Source of the DNA: Treponema sp.
GTDB taxonomy: Bacteria; Spirochaetota; Spirochaetia; Treponematales; Breznakiellaceae
DNA: 7,651 nt
Direction: 5' to 3'
NCBI GenBank assembly: GCA_031288815.1
Contig: JAITQR010000012.1
Span: 1-7,651, forward strand
In this document: positions 1-6,800 of the stretch, piece by piece
Numbering within the stretch: position 1 is the first letter of the stretch
How the letters are laid out: every line of letters begins with the position of its first letter
Notes under the pieces: generated by a model
What the model saw: only the letters and a program-made list of their open reading frames with translations
Told to the model about the DNA's origin: nothing
The model's database searches: none
Made by a program: the position numbers and the translations under genes

Positions 1-498
1 CGCGAACTGGGGCCCCTTTTAACCGCCTTCATCATTATCGCCCGATCCGCCACCGCCATCGCCACCGAAATGGCCGGCATGGTGATCTCCCACGAAGTGG
101 AAGCCTACATTTCCATCGGTATCGATCCCATCGAGTACCTGGCGGTTCCCCGTTTCCTGGGGGTAACCGTTTCGATGTTCCTGCTCAACATCTACTTTTC
201 CCTCTTCGGCCTGGCGGGCTCCTTCCTGGTGGCCCAGCTTTTCAACGCCATGCCGGCCTCGATCTACTTTACCAACCTGCTCAACGCCATGACTCTCCAT
301 GACATTCTCCTGTCCATCATAAAAAGTATCGCTTTCGGCATGGTTATCGCCATGATGGCCCTGATCCAGGGCTTCGCGGTGCAGCGATCCAGTACGGAGG
401 TTCCCATAGCGGGATTACGGGCGGTAGGCTCCGCTTTCGGGGGCTGTATTATACTCGATGTTCTCCTCTCTCTTTTGTATAATATGATAATGAGGTAG
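1..498 (+). CDS. mlaE: MlaE-type ABC lipid transporter permease (5' end cut by window)
   Basis: This is the integral inner-membrane permease of an MCE/Mla lipid ABC transporter. The frame is open from base 1, so the start lies outside the window; 165 codons and a TAG stop are visible. The first residues, RELGPLLTAF, and the following ARSATAIATEMAGM and GIDPIEYLAVPR are the family's best-conserved region (RELGP...R..SAIA.E...M.V..E..A....G.DP..YL..PR). Hydrophobic membrane segments follow, at about VTVSMFLLNIYFSLFGLAG, at LLSIIKSIAFGMVIAMMAL, and at the C-terminus (GGCIILDVLLSLLYNMIM). The family is usually about 250-270 residues, so about one third is missing. The ATPase gene starts 5 bases downstream and the MCE gene follows, which supports the assignment. 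By family knowledge the permease dimerises and binds the MCE ring. The direction of lipid transport cannot be read from the sequence. Confidence 0.95.
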   Translation, partial: RELGPLLTAFIIIARSATAIATEMAGMVISHEVEAYISIGIDPIEYLAVPRFLGVTVSMFLLNIYFSLFGLAGSFLVAQLFNAMPASIYFTNLLNAMTLHDILLSIIKSIAFGMVIAMMALIQGFAVQRSSTEVPIAGLRAVGSAFGGCIILDVLLSLLYNMIMR

Positions 499-503
499 GG
501 GGC

Positions 504-1235
504 ATGGCTTTTCTGGAGCTTAGCAATGTAAGTTTTTCCGCCCAGGACCGGCTGCTGGTGAAAAATTTTTCCTACCAGTACGAGGAGGGCAAAACCACCG
601 CCCTGGTGGGGCCTTCCGGGGACGGCAAAAGCACGGTACTCAAACTTTCCGCGGGTCTCCTGGTTCCCAACAAGGGGGAGGTAAGTTTCCGGGGAAAGAA
701 CAATACCCACATGAACCACCGGGAGAATCTGGAATTCCGCCAGGAAGCGGCGGTGGTTTTCCAGGATTCGGCCCTCTGGGCCAATCAGAGCCTTTTGGAG
801 ATACTGGATCTCCCCCTGCGGGTTCATTTCCCCTCCATGGCCCGGAAAGAGCGGGAGGAACGCATCGATCAGGTACTGAAGGCCGTGGGTTACCGGAAGG
901 AGCTGAGTTTCCGGCCTTCCCAGCTTTCCATGGGGGAACAGAAGCTTATCGCCTTTGCCCGGGCCATAATCTGCCGGCCGCGGATTCTCTTCCTGGATGA
1001 GTGGACCGAATCCCTGGACGATAGCGCCTCCCAGCGCCTGGTAAGGCTGGTGCGGCAGCATCAGGCGGAGGGGCATACGGTTGTCTTTGTCAGCCACGAT
1101 CCCCGCCTTGTCCGCAGCCTGGCGGATTATGTACTGCTGATCATGGGGGGGGAGCTTTTCATAAGGCTTACCCGGGATCAGATCGAGTCGGACGATGATA
1201 TAGCCCGCTATCTTCAACAGGAAATTACCGCATGA
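504..1235 (+). CDS. mlaF: MlaF-type ABC transporter ATP-binding protein with atypical motifs
   Basis: This is the cytoplasmic ATPase that powers the MlaE permease; its 243 residues are normal for the family. In order there are the Walker A motif GPSGDGKST (36-44), the Q-loop with Q87 in VVFQDSALW, a signature motif LSMGEQ (141-146), Walker B ILFLDE (161-166, catalytic E166), a D-loop ESLDD (169-173) and the H-loop histidine H198 in FVSHD. All catalytic residues are present. Three spots differ from the usual consensus: D40 inside Walker A, LSMGEQ instead of LSGGQ, and DEWTESLD instead of DEPTSALD. The ATG is preceded by a purine-rich GAGGTAGGGGG that overlaps the mlaE stop, suggesting translational coupling. 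The last four bases overlap the start of the MCE gene. The ABC assignment is secure; the Mla subtype rests mainly on the neighbours. Confidence 0.95.
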   Translation: MAFLELSNVSFSAQDRLLVKNFSYQYEEGKTTALVGPSGDGKSTVLKLSAGLLVPNKGEVSFRGKNNTHMNHRENLEFRQEAAVVFQDSALWANQSLLEILDLPLRVHFPSMARKEREERIDQVLKAVGYRKELSFRPSQLSMGEQKLIAFARAIICRPRILFLDEWTESLDDSASQRLVRLVRQHQAEGHTVVFVSHDPRLVRSLADYVLLIMGGELFIRLTRDQIESDDDIARYLQQEITA

Positions 1236-2290
1236 GGCTAACCATCCGTTTTGCCGACCAGATCGTTGGTTTATTCGTGATCATCGCCCTTGGCGCCCTG
1301 GTGTTTGTGATTTTCATGCTGGGTTCCAACCAGCGCTGGTTCGCCAAGGATTACAACTTTGTAAGCTATTTCGATTCGGCGGCGGGTTTGAGCAACAACA
1401 TGGCGGTTCAGTACAAGGGATTTACCATCGGCAGGGTAAAGTCCTTTGATCTTACCGGCGACGACAGGGTGGAGGTGCATTTCTACATTTTCGACACCTA
1501 CATTTCCCGGGTTCGCTCCGGTTCCCTGGTGGAAATGGTTGTGGGGCCCATACCGGTACTGGGGAATCAGTTTCTCTTCCATCCCGGCCGGGGGGAGGAA
1601 ACCCTGGCCGAGGGGGGTCTTATCCCCAACGTCAATTCCCCGGAGGGGAGGGAGCTGCAGAAAAGCGGCCTGGCGGCCATCCCCCTCCGGGACGACAGCA
1701 TCAGCCTGATCCTCGGCCGGGCCGGCTCCCTGCTGGAGAACGTCAACCGTATACTGAACCAGGTTGAGGACGCCTTCGCGGGAACCGGCGAGACCGTTCT
1801 GGGCCGGACTCTGGAGGAGGTGGAAAAGACCGTCGCCGGGGTCCAGGAAATAACCGCCGGCATTCCCGGAGTGCTGGACTCCACCAGCGGAAGCATCACC
1901 GGAAACCTGGAGAGTATTACCGCTTCCCTGAACGGGGTGCTGGCCGATTTGCAGCCCATCCTGAACAACCTCGAATCATTTTCGGAAATGCTGGTCAGCC
2001 CGGAAGGAACCGTGTCTTCCGTGCTGGACAGCCAGGGGCCGGTCTACGCCAACCTGGTTTCCTCCCTGGAATCGGTGTCGGAAACCCTGAAAAACCTGGA
2101 ACGGACCAGCGCCTATCTGCCGCTCCAGATGCCCCAGATCGCCGCCACGGTAAACGAACTGCGGACCGCCCTGGAAAAGGCCCAGGACGTGCTGACCGCC
2201 CTGACTAACAATCCCCTTCTCAGGAAAGGCATTCCCCCCAGGGTTGAAACGGAGCCTACAGGAACCAGCCTGCGGGACATCGAATTTTAG
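1232..2290 (+). CDS. mlaD: MlaD-like MCE-domain lipid-binding protein
   Basis: This is the membrane-anchored periplasmic subunit that in this family forms a hexameric ring channelling lipids to or from the MlaE-MlaF complex. One N-terminal transmembrane helix spans about residues 11-31 (IVGLFVIIALGALVFVIFML). It is followed by a single MCE domain at about 40-118: YFDSAAGLSNNMAVQYKGF, then IGRVKSFDL, and the closing VVGPIPVLGNQFLFHPG. At 352 residues it is much longer than E. coli MlaD (about 180). The extra C-terminal part (about 150-320) is predicted helical, with regularly spaced Leu/Ile/Val, as in long MCE proteins whose tails form a tube or coiled coil. It ends with NNPLLRKGIP (326-334 region), similar to the terminal motif of other long-tail MCE proteins. 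The start is set by the ATGA overlap with the ATPase gene; an AGGA lies 9 bases upstream. No lipobox is seen. Confidence 0.93.
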   Translation: MRLTIRFADQIVGLFVIIALGALVFVIFMLGSNQRWFAKDYNFVSYFDSAAGLSNNMAVQYKGFTIGRVKSFDLTGDDRVEVHFYIFDTYISRVRSGSLVEMVVGPIPVLGNQFLFHPGRGEETLAEGGLIPNVNSPEGRELQKSGLAAIPLRDDSISLILGRAGSLLENVNRILNQVEDAFAGTGETVLGRTLEEVEKTVAGVQEITAGIPGVLDSTSGSITGNLESITASLNGVLADLQPILNNLESFSEMLVSPEGTVSSVLDSQGPVYANLVSSLESVSETLKNLERTSAYLPLQMPQIAATVNELRTALEKAQDVLTALTNNPLLRKGIPPRVETEPTGTSLRDIEF

Positions 2291-2295
2291 GAAGG
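2289..2295 (+). promoter_or_regulatory. Ribosome binding site of the TPR lipoprotein gene
   Basis: AGGAAGG lies 7 bases before the ATG at 2303 and overlaps the TAG stop of the MCE gene. It decides the start. The alternatives TTG at 2438 and GTG at 2441 would give a signal peptide of normal length but have no purine-rich sequence in front. Confidence 0.7.
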
Positions 2296-2302
2296 CAGGG
2301 CA

Positions 2303-3346
2303 ATGATCGCCAAAGACGCCAAAGGCTTGGAAAAAAACAAGCGGCTTGCCGCCCTAGGTACGCCGGATAACCGGGTTTTGGAACAAGCTCATCTTATCCT
2401 TCCTTCCTTTACGCGCCTTTTCGCCTGGCCTTCGGCCTTGGTGGTAAAATTTCTTAGGCGCGCGTTTAGTCGTGACAGCCTGCTAACCCTCTTCTGCGCC
2501 CTTTCCCTCCTGGCCGGCTGTTCGTCCGCCCCCAAGCGGCCCGCCGAGACGACCAGCCTGAGAACCGCCGGGGAACGTCAGCTTGCCCTTGCGAACCAGG
2601 AGACGGACCGGGGCAATTTGGAAACCGCCCTGAGCCTTCTGAACGAAGTCTGGCGGATCGCCGTGGCCACGGACGATCTTTCCCTGCGGGTCCGCGCGAA
2701 CCTTTCCCGGGGGAACATCTTCTTCTCCCAGGGCAGGCGGGAAGAAGCCGATGCCGAATGGGCGGCCGCCCTGGCGGAAGCGGAGGGCGGCGGAGGCAAT
2801 GCCGGCGTCCGGGGGGATCGGGAACTGGCCGCGGTCTGCCGGATCTACGCCGCCCGGGGAAGACTGCTTGGGGCCATACGGGACGGTTCCGGCGCCCAAA
2901 GCGCCCCGCTGGTAAAAACCCAGGTGGAACAGGATCTGGGATCGATAAAGAACGACAAACTCTCCGTGGCCCTGGGCTGGACGGTTATCGGCCTGGCGGA
3001 AAAGGAAAACCGCCGCTTTGCGGAAGCCGAAGGCGCGGTGAAAAAGTCCCTGGCTATCCACGAAAAGGACAACTACCTGGAATACGCCGCCTACGACTGG
3101 TACCTCATCGCCTCGATCCGCTCGGTGGCGGGCCGCTACGGGGAAGCGGCGGCGGCCCTGGAGGAAGCCCTGGCCCTGGATCGCCGGGCTGAAAATTCCT
3201 GGGGCATCGCCATGGACTGGCGCGCCCTGGGCGAAGTGTACCGCAAGCAGGGCAGGGCCGCCGAAGCCGAAGCCGCCGAGACCCGCTCCAGGGAGATACT
3301 GCAAGCCATAGGCTCCTCAAAAGGGGCTGTTACGGATACCGGTTAA
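2303..3346 (+). CDS. TPR-repeat lipoprotein with unusual N-terminal extension
   Basis: This is a predicted lipoprotein of 347 residues, last gene of the MCE operon, 12 bases after the MCE gene. A basic-hydrophobic signal (FLRRAF, then LLTLFCALSLLAGC) ends in a clear lipobox LAGC with the lipidated cysteine at residue 73. The mature part is Ala/Glu-rich and helical, with TPR-like units at about 93-120, 128-161, 222-254, 262-294 and 302-334 (for example W-x-x-L/I-G/A...G-R-x-x-E-A). TPR domains bind proteins, so it may be a scaffold or partner of the MCE complex; that role is inferred from position only. It is odd that 50-55 residues precede the signal peptide. That stretch uses codons unlike the rest of the gene (CTA, AGG, many CTT, AAA runs) and looks like inserted sequence. 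A shorter start at 2438 or 2441 is possible but lacks a ribosome binding site. Confidence 0.85.
   Translation: MIAKDAKGLEKNKRLAALGTPDNRVLEQAHLILPSFTRLFAWPSALVVKFLRRAFSRDSLLTLFCALSLLAGCSSAPKRPAETTSLRTAGERQLALANQETDRGNLETALSLLNEVWRIAVATDDLSLRVRANLSRGNIFFSQGRREEADAEWAAALAEAEGGGGNAGVRGDRELAAVCRIYAARGRLLGAIRDGSGAQSAPLVKTQVEQDLGSIKNDKLSVALGWTVIGLAEKENRRFAEAEGAVKKSLAIHEKDNYLEYAAYDWYLIASIRSVAGRYGEAAAALEEALALDRRAENSWGIAMDWRALGEVYRKQGRAAEAEAAETRSREILQAIGSSKGAVTDTG
2306..2452. repeat. Possible degenerate repeat element inside the 5' end of the lipoprotein gene
   Basis: The stretch begins with a tandem-like CGCCAAAGACGCCAAAGGC and ends with roughly inverted material (CGCGCCTTTTCGCCTGGCC, then TTCGGCCTTGG), with small palindromes between (CAAGCGGCTTG, GCGGCTTGCCGC). 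Translated, it reads AKDAKG at one end and FTRLFAWPSAL at the other. This resembles the conceptual translation of intergenic palindromic repeats found in many bacterial genomes, with AKDAK-type ends and Phe/Ala/Ser-rich ends. Only one copy is visible here, so repeat status and exact borders are inference. Confidence 0.35.
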
Positions 3347-3356
3347 GCTATCCCGC

Positions 3357-5849
3357 TCAAAACACCGCTTTTCCGCGGAAAATTGGTTTACCACCGTAAA
3401 CAGCCGGGTATTCCCGTATTTCAAAATACTCCCCGTCAAAAGTAAGCCGGGCGTTTATGCCGCGCTGGCTCCATTTGCTAAAGGGAGCGAGGCTCCAGTC
3501 GGCAAAAGTTTGCTCAAAGCCGGTCTTTGCCTCGGAGTTGACATACAGGGTGCAGTCAACGCTGAGGGGAAGCTCGCCGGGGCTTTTGCCCTTACGCCCG
3601 TATATGGTTTTGAGGCTTTTTCCCGGGTCGACAAACAGCGTAAAAGACGGGGATGTGTCAAAGGCAAGATGCCAGCCGAAGACCTGTTTTCCGGTTTCAG
3701 GGATCGTAAAAGTCAAATCCGCGGGCAGTTCCTCCGTCTGGTACAGCCGGGGTATGGAAAAGGTACCCCGGACTTTACGCGGAAAACCCGCAATGTCCCA
3801 ATAGGCGGATATCCCTTCCGAATACCAGGGGGGAAGCGAAACGGGGCTTCCCCCCTCAGGAAGCCGCTTGGCAAGTTCGGCGTAACAGGCGATCCGCAGA
3901 TCCAGCAGATAGATTACCGTTTGGTTTAACCACCGCTGAATGTCCGAAACCTGGTAGGTATAGGCGTTGTTCAGCAGCACGATTCTCGCGCCAAACCGGG
4001 TCATGGTACGGATCTTGGGGACGTCGATAAACTGCAGGGGGCTCAGCCGGGCGATTCCGTCCAGGGGCAGATAGCCGAATTCCACGCCAAAGCCCAGGAG
4101 TTTAAGCTCGTCCGCCTCTCTTATCTCCGCTTTAAGCCGCTCCCGCAGGCGTTTGTTCAGTTCAATTTTGGCCTTTACCTGGCCGGGCCTGAGAAACTGG
4201 TTTTCCACGGTCAATTCCGCGGAATTGTAATTCGCTACCGCGTTGGAGTAATCCAGGTACCAGGAGTCCTCAAATTCCGGAAAATTATCCGAAATGGTTC
4301 CATCGGTAAGAAAAATAATCTGATCCGTAACAACGCTGTTCTGCAATAAACAGAAAGTGTTCTTTGCCGCCAGGCTGTAGTGGAAAAGTTTCTTGTTGTA
4401 CCCGCCAAAGCGCCGCTGGACAAAGGCGGCAAAACTATCCGAAAGCCCGGCAAGGGCGTTTTCATCAAGGGAGATTGTTACCAGAAACATTTTCGGCGCC
4501 CCGGCCCTTCCCGGCGAGAAATTGCGTTTTTGGTAGGTCCACAGTTCTACCGGATAGAGGGTCAGGGCGCATGTTTCATCCCCCCTGGTTATGCGCAACT
4601 CACAGCTCCCTTCCAGTATGTTAAAGTTTGGTATTTCATATACGACCTCCTCTTTCTTGCCGGCGTTCCACCCAAAACCGCGGAACGCGCGATCCAGGGT
4701 GTCCCCCCGCCGGCCGGGATTGCCGGTGTTTCGCAGCAGGGAAGAAGGGGGCAGGTGAAGGGGAACCGTCCTGAAGATCCAGGATTCGCCGAAAATCGCC
4801 TTGGTCCAGTAGCCGGTCTTCCCTTCCCCGTTCAGCCCCGCCACGCGCAGTTCCCGGGCCCCGTTGCCCTGTCCGTTCTGCAGTATCGTGAGATGGCGGG
4901 AGAGCGCGGCCTTTCCGCCCAGGGGGATGGGGGGCTGGGCGCGCCAGTCCTCGGAGGGCAGGCCCCATTCGGTAAGGTTGGAAAAATAATTGGTTCCGGG
5001 GATTTCGGATTTGTAGGGAATATAGGTGTACTTGAAAAGCATGGGATCGCAGCCGACAATGTCAAAATCGGCGATACGGGTGTACATTTCCCCCGCGTCG
5101 TTCATCACAAACATGGTGGACGCGCTTGCGGAAAGGGCCGCGGCCTTAAACGCGCCCCGTTCGGGGCCGATATAATTTCTGCTAAAGTCGCTCCGCAAGC
5201 CGGTATCGGCGTAGGCTATTTCCTGCCCGTCCTCCAGCAGTACATAGGTGGTCGCGATTTCCTGCGTGCCGTTGTGGTGCTGGTTCCCGAAGGGATCTTC
5301 GTAGTACAGTACCTGGCCGTTCCGTTTTCCCAGGGCCCAGGCGAGCTTGCTTACGGTACGCGTATCGAGAAAAAGCTGTTCTTCAATCGGCCAGCCCTGG
5401 CGGTCGAACCACACATTGTTTTTGCGGGTAATTATCACGTCAAAACAGAAACGGTAAAAACCGCCTTCGTCGGAAAGGGCGGCCAGTTCGTCGGCGTCGG
5501 CGGATATTTCAACGATCCTTTCGGGCTTGTTGAAACCTACCTTCCAGGGATCCCGGGGAAGTCCCGTCTTTTGGAAAAGCGTCCAGTCAAGGGGTTCCTT
5601 TTTAGGGTCTCTGCTTTTGTACCAAATGAGGCCCTCGTGCAGGGTGTAGTAGTGGTACGTGTTAAAGGTTTGGGTGCGTGTTTTTATATACACCGCTTCG
5701 GGGAAGACACCGTTTATATCCTCCTCCGCCGGGTAAGGCAGGGACAGCTTTTCCCGTCCGTCCCTTGCGAGGGACGCGCAGCCCCAAAGAGAAATCAGGA
5801 GAACAAAAACCAGTCCCCTTGCCGCTTTCTCCCAAAACAAAGCCGGCAT
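3357..5849 (-). CDS. Large lipoprotein of unknown function, possibly with an N-terminal beta-propeller
   Basis: I do not recognise this 830-residue protein. It starts with a signal peptide (GLVFVLLISLWGC) whose cysteine, residue 24, fits a relaxed spirochaete-type lipobox with Trp at -2, so it is probably a membrane-anchored lipoprotein facing the periplasm or outside. The first ~370 residues contain beta-rich units: 73-133 (GLIWYK, DWTLFQKTGLP, ISADADELAALSDEGGFYR), 236-258 (AALSASASTMFVMNDAGEMY) and 292-350 (EWGLPSEDW, then a strand-turn-strand). The motif GLPxxxW recurs at 96-102 and 296-302. This is compatible with propeller blades, but that is inference. The middle and C-terminal parts are rich in aromatics with no motif I can name. 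The ATG is preceded by GAGGGG at 9 bases, overlapping the mscS stop, so the two genes are likely cotranslated. The gene converges on the MCE operon with a 10-base gap. Confidence 0.85.
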   Translation of the reverse strand: MPALFWEKAARGLVFVLLISLWGCASLARDGREKLSLPYPAEEDINGVFPEAVYIKTRTQTFNTYHYYTLHEGLIWYKSRDPKKEPLDWTLFQKTGLPRDPWKVGFNKPERIVEISADADELAALSDEGGFYRFCFDVIITRKNNVWFDRQGWPIEEQLFLDTRTVSKLAWALGKRNGQVLYYEDPFGNQHHNGTQEIATTYVLLEDGQEIAYADTGLRSDFSRNYIGPERGAFKAAALSASASTMFVMNDAGEMYTRIADFDIVGCDPMLFKYTYIPYKSEIPGTNYFSNLTEWGLPSEDWRAQPPIPLGGKAALSRHLTILQNGQGNGARELRVAGLNGEGKTGYWTKAIFGESWIFRTVPLHLPPSSLLRNTGNPGRRGDTLDRAFRGFGWNAGKKEEVVYEIPNFNILEGSCELRITRGDETCALTLYPVELWTYQKRNFSPGRAGAPKMFLVTISLDENALAGLSDSFAAFVQRRFGGYNKKLFHYSLAAKNTFCLLQNSVVTDQIIFLTDGTISDNFPEFEDSWYLDYSNAVANYNSAELTVENQFLRPGQVKAKIELNKRLRERLKAEIREADELKLLGFGVEFGYLPLDGIARLSPLQFIDVPKIRTMTRFGARIVLLNNAYTYQVSDIQRWLNQTVIYLLDLRIACYAELAKRLPEGGSPVSLPPWYSEGISAYWDIAGFPRKVRGTFSIPRLYQTEELPADLTFTIPETGKQVFGWHLAFDTSPSFTLFVDPGKSLKTIYGRKGKSPGELPLSVDCTLYVNSEAKTGFEQTFADWSLAPFSKWSQRGINARLTFDGEYFEIREYPAVYGGKPIFRGKAVF

Positions 5850-5858
5850 TGCGACACG

Positions 5859-5864
5859 CCCCTC
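5859..5864 (-). promoter_or_regulatory. Ribosome binding site of the large lipoprotein, overlapping the mscS stop
   Basis: On the minus strand GAGGGG lies 9 bases before the ATG of the lipoprotein gene and shares bases with the TGA stop of mscS (TGAGGGG). This supports the chosen start and suggests translational coupling between the two genes. Confidence 0.65.
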
Positions 5865-6777
5865 AGGAGGACGCCGGGCCGGGCGCTTCGGGCGGGGCCG
5901 CGTTGATGATGTGCAGATCCCGCTGGGGGAAGGGGATGTGCAGCCCCGCTTCCTCGATCCGGATTTTGATGTTCCGCGTCTGATCCCAGTAAATGTTCCA
6001 GTAATCGCCCGTGGAAGCCCAGGCCCGGAGCATGATGTTCACGGAACTTTCCCCCAGGGATTGGAGCAGAACCTGGGGGGCCGGCTCTTTCATAAACCGG
6101 CTTTCCCCGGCGGCGATCTCGCCCATCACCCTGAAGGCGGTATCCAGGGAGTCTGAGTAGGAAATGCCCACGGAAAGATCCATCCGGCGTTTGCCGTTTC
6201 GGGAGTAGTTTTTCAGGGGGGTGTTCCAGACGCTGGAGTTGGGGGCGGAAACATAGATCCCGTCGGGGGTTTCCAGGATGGTGGTAAAAAGATTGATGTC
6301 CCGCACCGAGCCGCTGTAGGAACCGAATTCGATATACTCCCCCCGGCGGTAACTCCCCAGAAACAGGATGATGATTCCCGCGGCGATATTCCCCAGGGTG
6401 TCTTTCAGGGCCAGCCCCACCGCCACCCCCGCGGCTCCCAGCACGGCGATAAGGCTGGCGGTATTGATCCCGAAGGCCGTAAGGATCATGATCACCGCGA
6501 TAATAAAGATCCCGTAGCTCACTATCCGGAGCATCACGGAGGTGACCATATCGTCCGGGGCCAGCCCCGGCAGGCCGCTCTTTGCGGCGGCCGCCTTTTT
6601 GATAAGCCGCCGGGCCAGACGGTTCAGGACGAGACCCGCCGCGATGATCACCAGGGAGGTAATAATATCCTTAACCAGTTCAAAGGCGGCGGCGCCGTAG
6701 GCCGTCCAAAAGCCAAATAGGTTTTCTTCCATGTTTTTATAATACAGCGGAAAGGGGGGAAGATGAAGATCACCCAC
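5863..6777 (-). CDS. mscS: Small-conductance mechanosensitive channel, MscS family
   Basis: This is an inner-membrane channel that opens under membrane tension to release solutes during hypo-osmotic shock. With numbering from the GTG start, TM1 is about 36-52, TM2 about 84-102 and the pore-lining TM3 about 106-140. The glycine/alanine-packed VLGAAGVAVGLALKDTLGN (112-130) is close to E. coli MscS. The beta domain follows (GEYIEFGSYSGSVRDINLFTT, split by the usual turn), then PNSSVWNTPLKNYSR. The C-terminal domain has the family signature ASTGDYWNIYWDQ and ends in LHIPFPQRDLHI. Length matches three-TM MscS proteins (E. coli 286). The start is uncertain: the GTG at 6777 gives 304 residues with a weak AAGG upstream, while the ATG at 6732 gives 289 residues and a more typical N-terminus (MEENLFGFW) but has no ribosome binding site. 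The large lipoprotein follows after 13 bases, probably in the same transcript. Confidence 0.95.
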   Translation of the reverse strand: MGDLHLPPFPLYYKNMEENLFGFWTAYGAAAFELVKDIITSLVIIAAGLVLNRLARRLIKKAAAAKSGLPGLAPDDMVTSVMLRIVSYGIFIIAVIMILTAFGINTASLIAVLGAAGVAVGLALKDTLGNIAAGIIILFLGSYRRGEYIEFGSYSGSVRDINLFTTILETPDGIYVSAPNSSVWNTPLKNYSRNGKRRMDLSVGISYSDSLDTAFRVMGEIAAGESRFMKEPAPQVLLQSLGESSVNIMLRAWASTGDYWNIYWDQTRNIKIRIEEAGLHIPFPQRDLHIINAAPPEAPGPASS

Positions 6778-6786
6778 GGCGCTTGA

Positions 6787-6800
6787 CCTTGTTTACAAGG
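6787..6800. promoter_or_regulatory. 14-base interrupted palindrome, possible operator
   Basis: CCTTGT-TT-ACAAGG is a perfect 6+2+6 inverted repeat in the divergent region between mscS and the plus-strand gene. It covers the plausible -35 element of the plus-strand promoter and lies 10 bases before the GTG start of mscS. The TTGT..ACAA core is like operators of several dimeric helix-turn-helix repressors. Which regulator binds, if any, cannot be told from the sequence. Confidence 0.45.

Noticed and set aside
264..1217. A 317-codon minus-strand open frame across mlaE and mlaF
   Set aside because: It overlaps two strongly supported genes and encodes no recognisable family.
2483..3304. A 273-codon open frame on the minus strand opposite the TPR lipoprotein
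   Set aside because: Its translation is Gly/Pro/Phe-rich and without motifs. The plus strand carries the lipobox and TPR pattern, so this is a shadow.
3334..3353. GGATA...TATCC hairpin between the convergent stop codons as a terminator
   Set aside because: The stem is only 5 base pairs with a 10-base loop and no T-run on either strand.
3800..3840. PPWYSEGISAYWD (673-685 of the large lipoprotein), similar to the PxWxxEGxA segment of gluzincin metallopeptidases
   Set aside because: No HEXXH zinc-binding motif is found upstream in the protein, so the likeness is probably chance.
4380..5906. A 508-codon open frame on the plus strand opposite the large lipoprotein
   Set aside because: It is antisense to a gene with a signal peptide, ribosome binding site and coherent protein. 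Its translation is low-complexity Gly/Pro/Val-rich with no domain. Long shadow frames are expected at this base composition.
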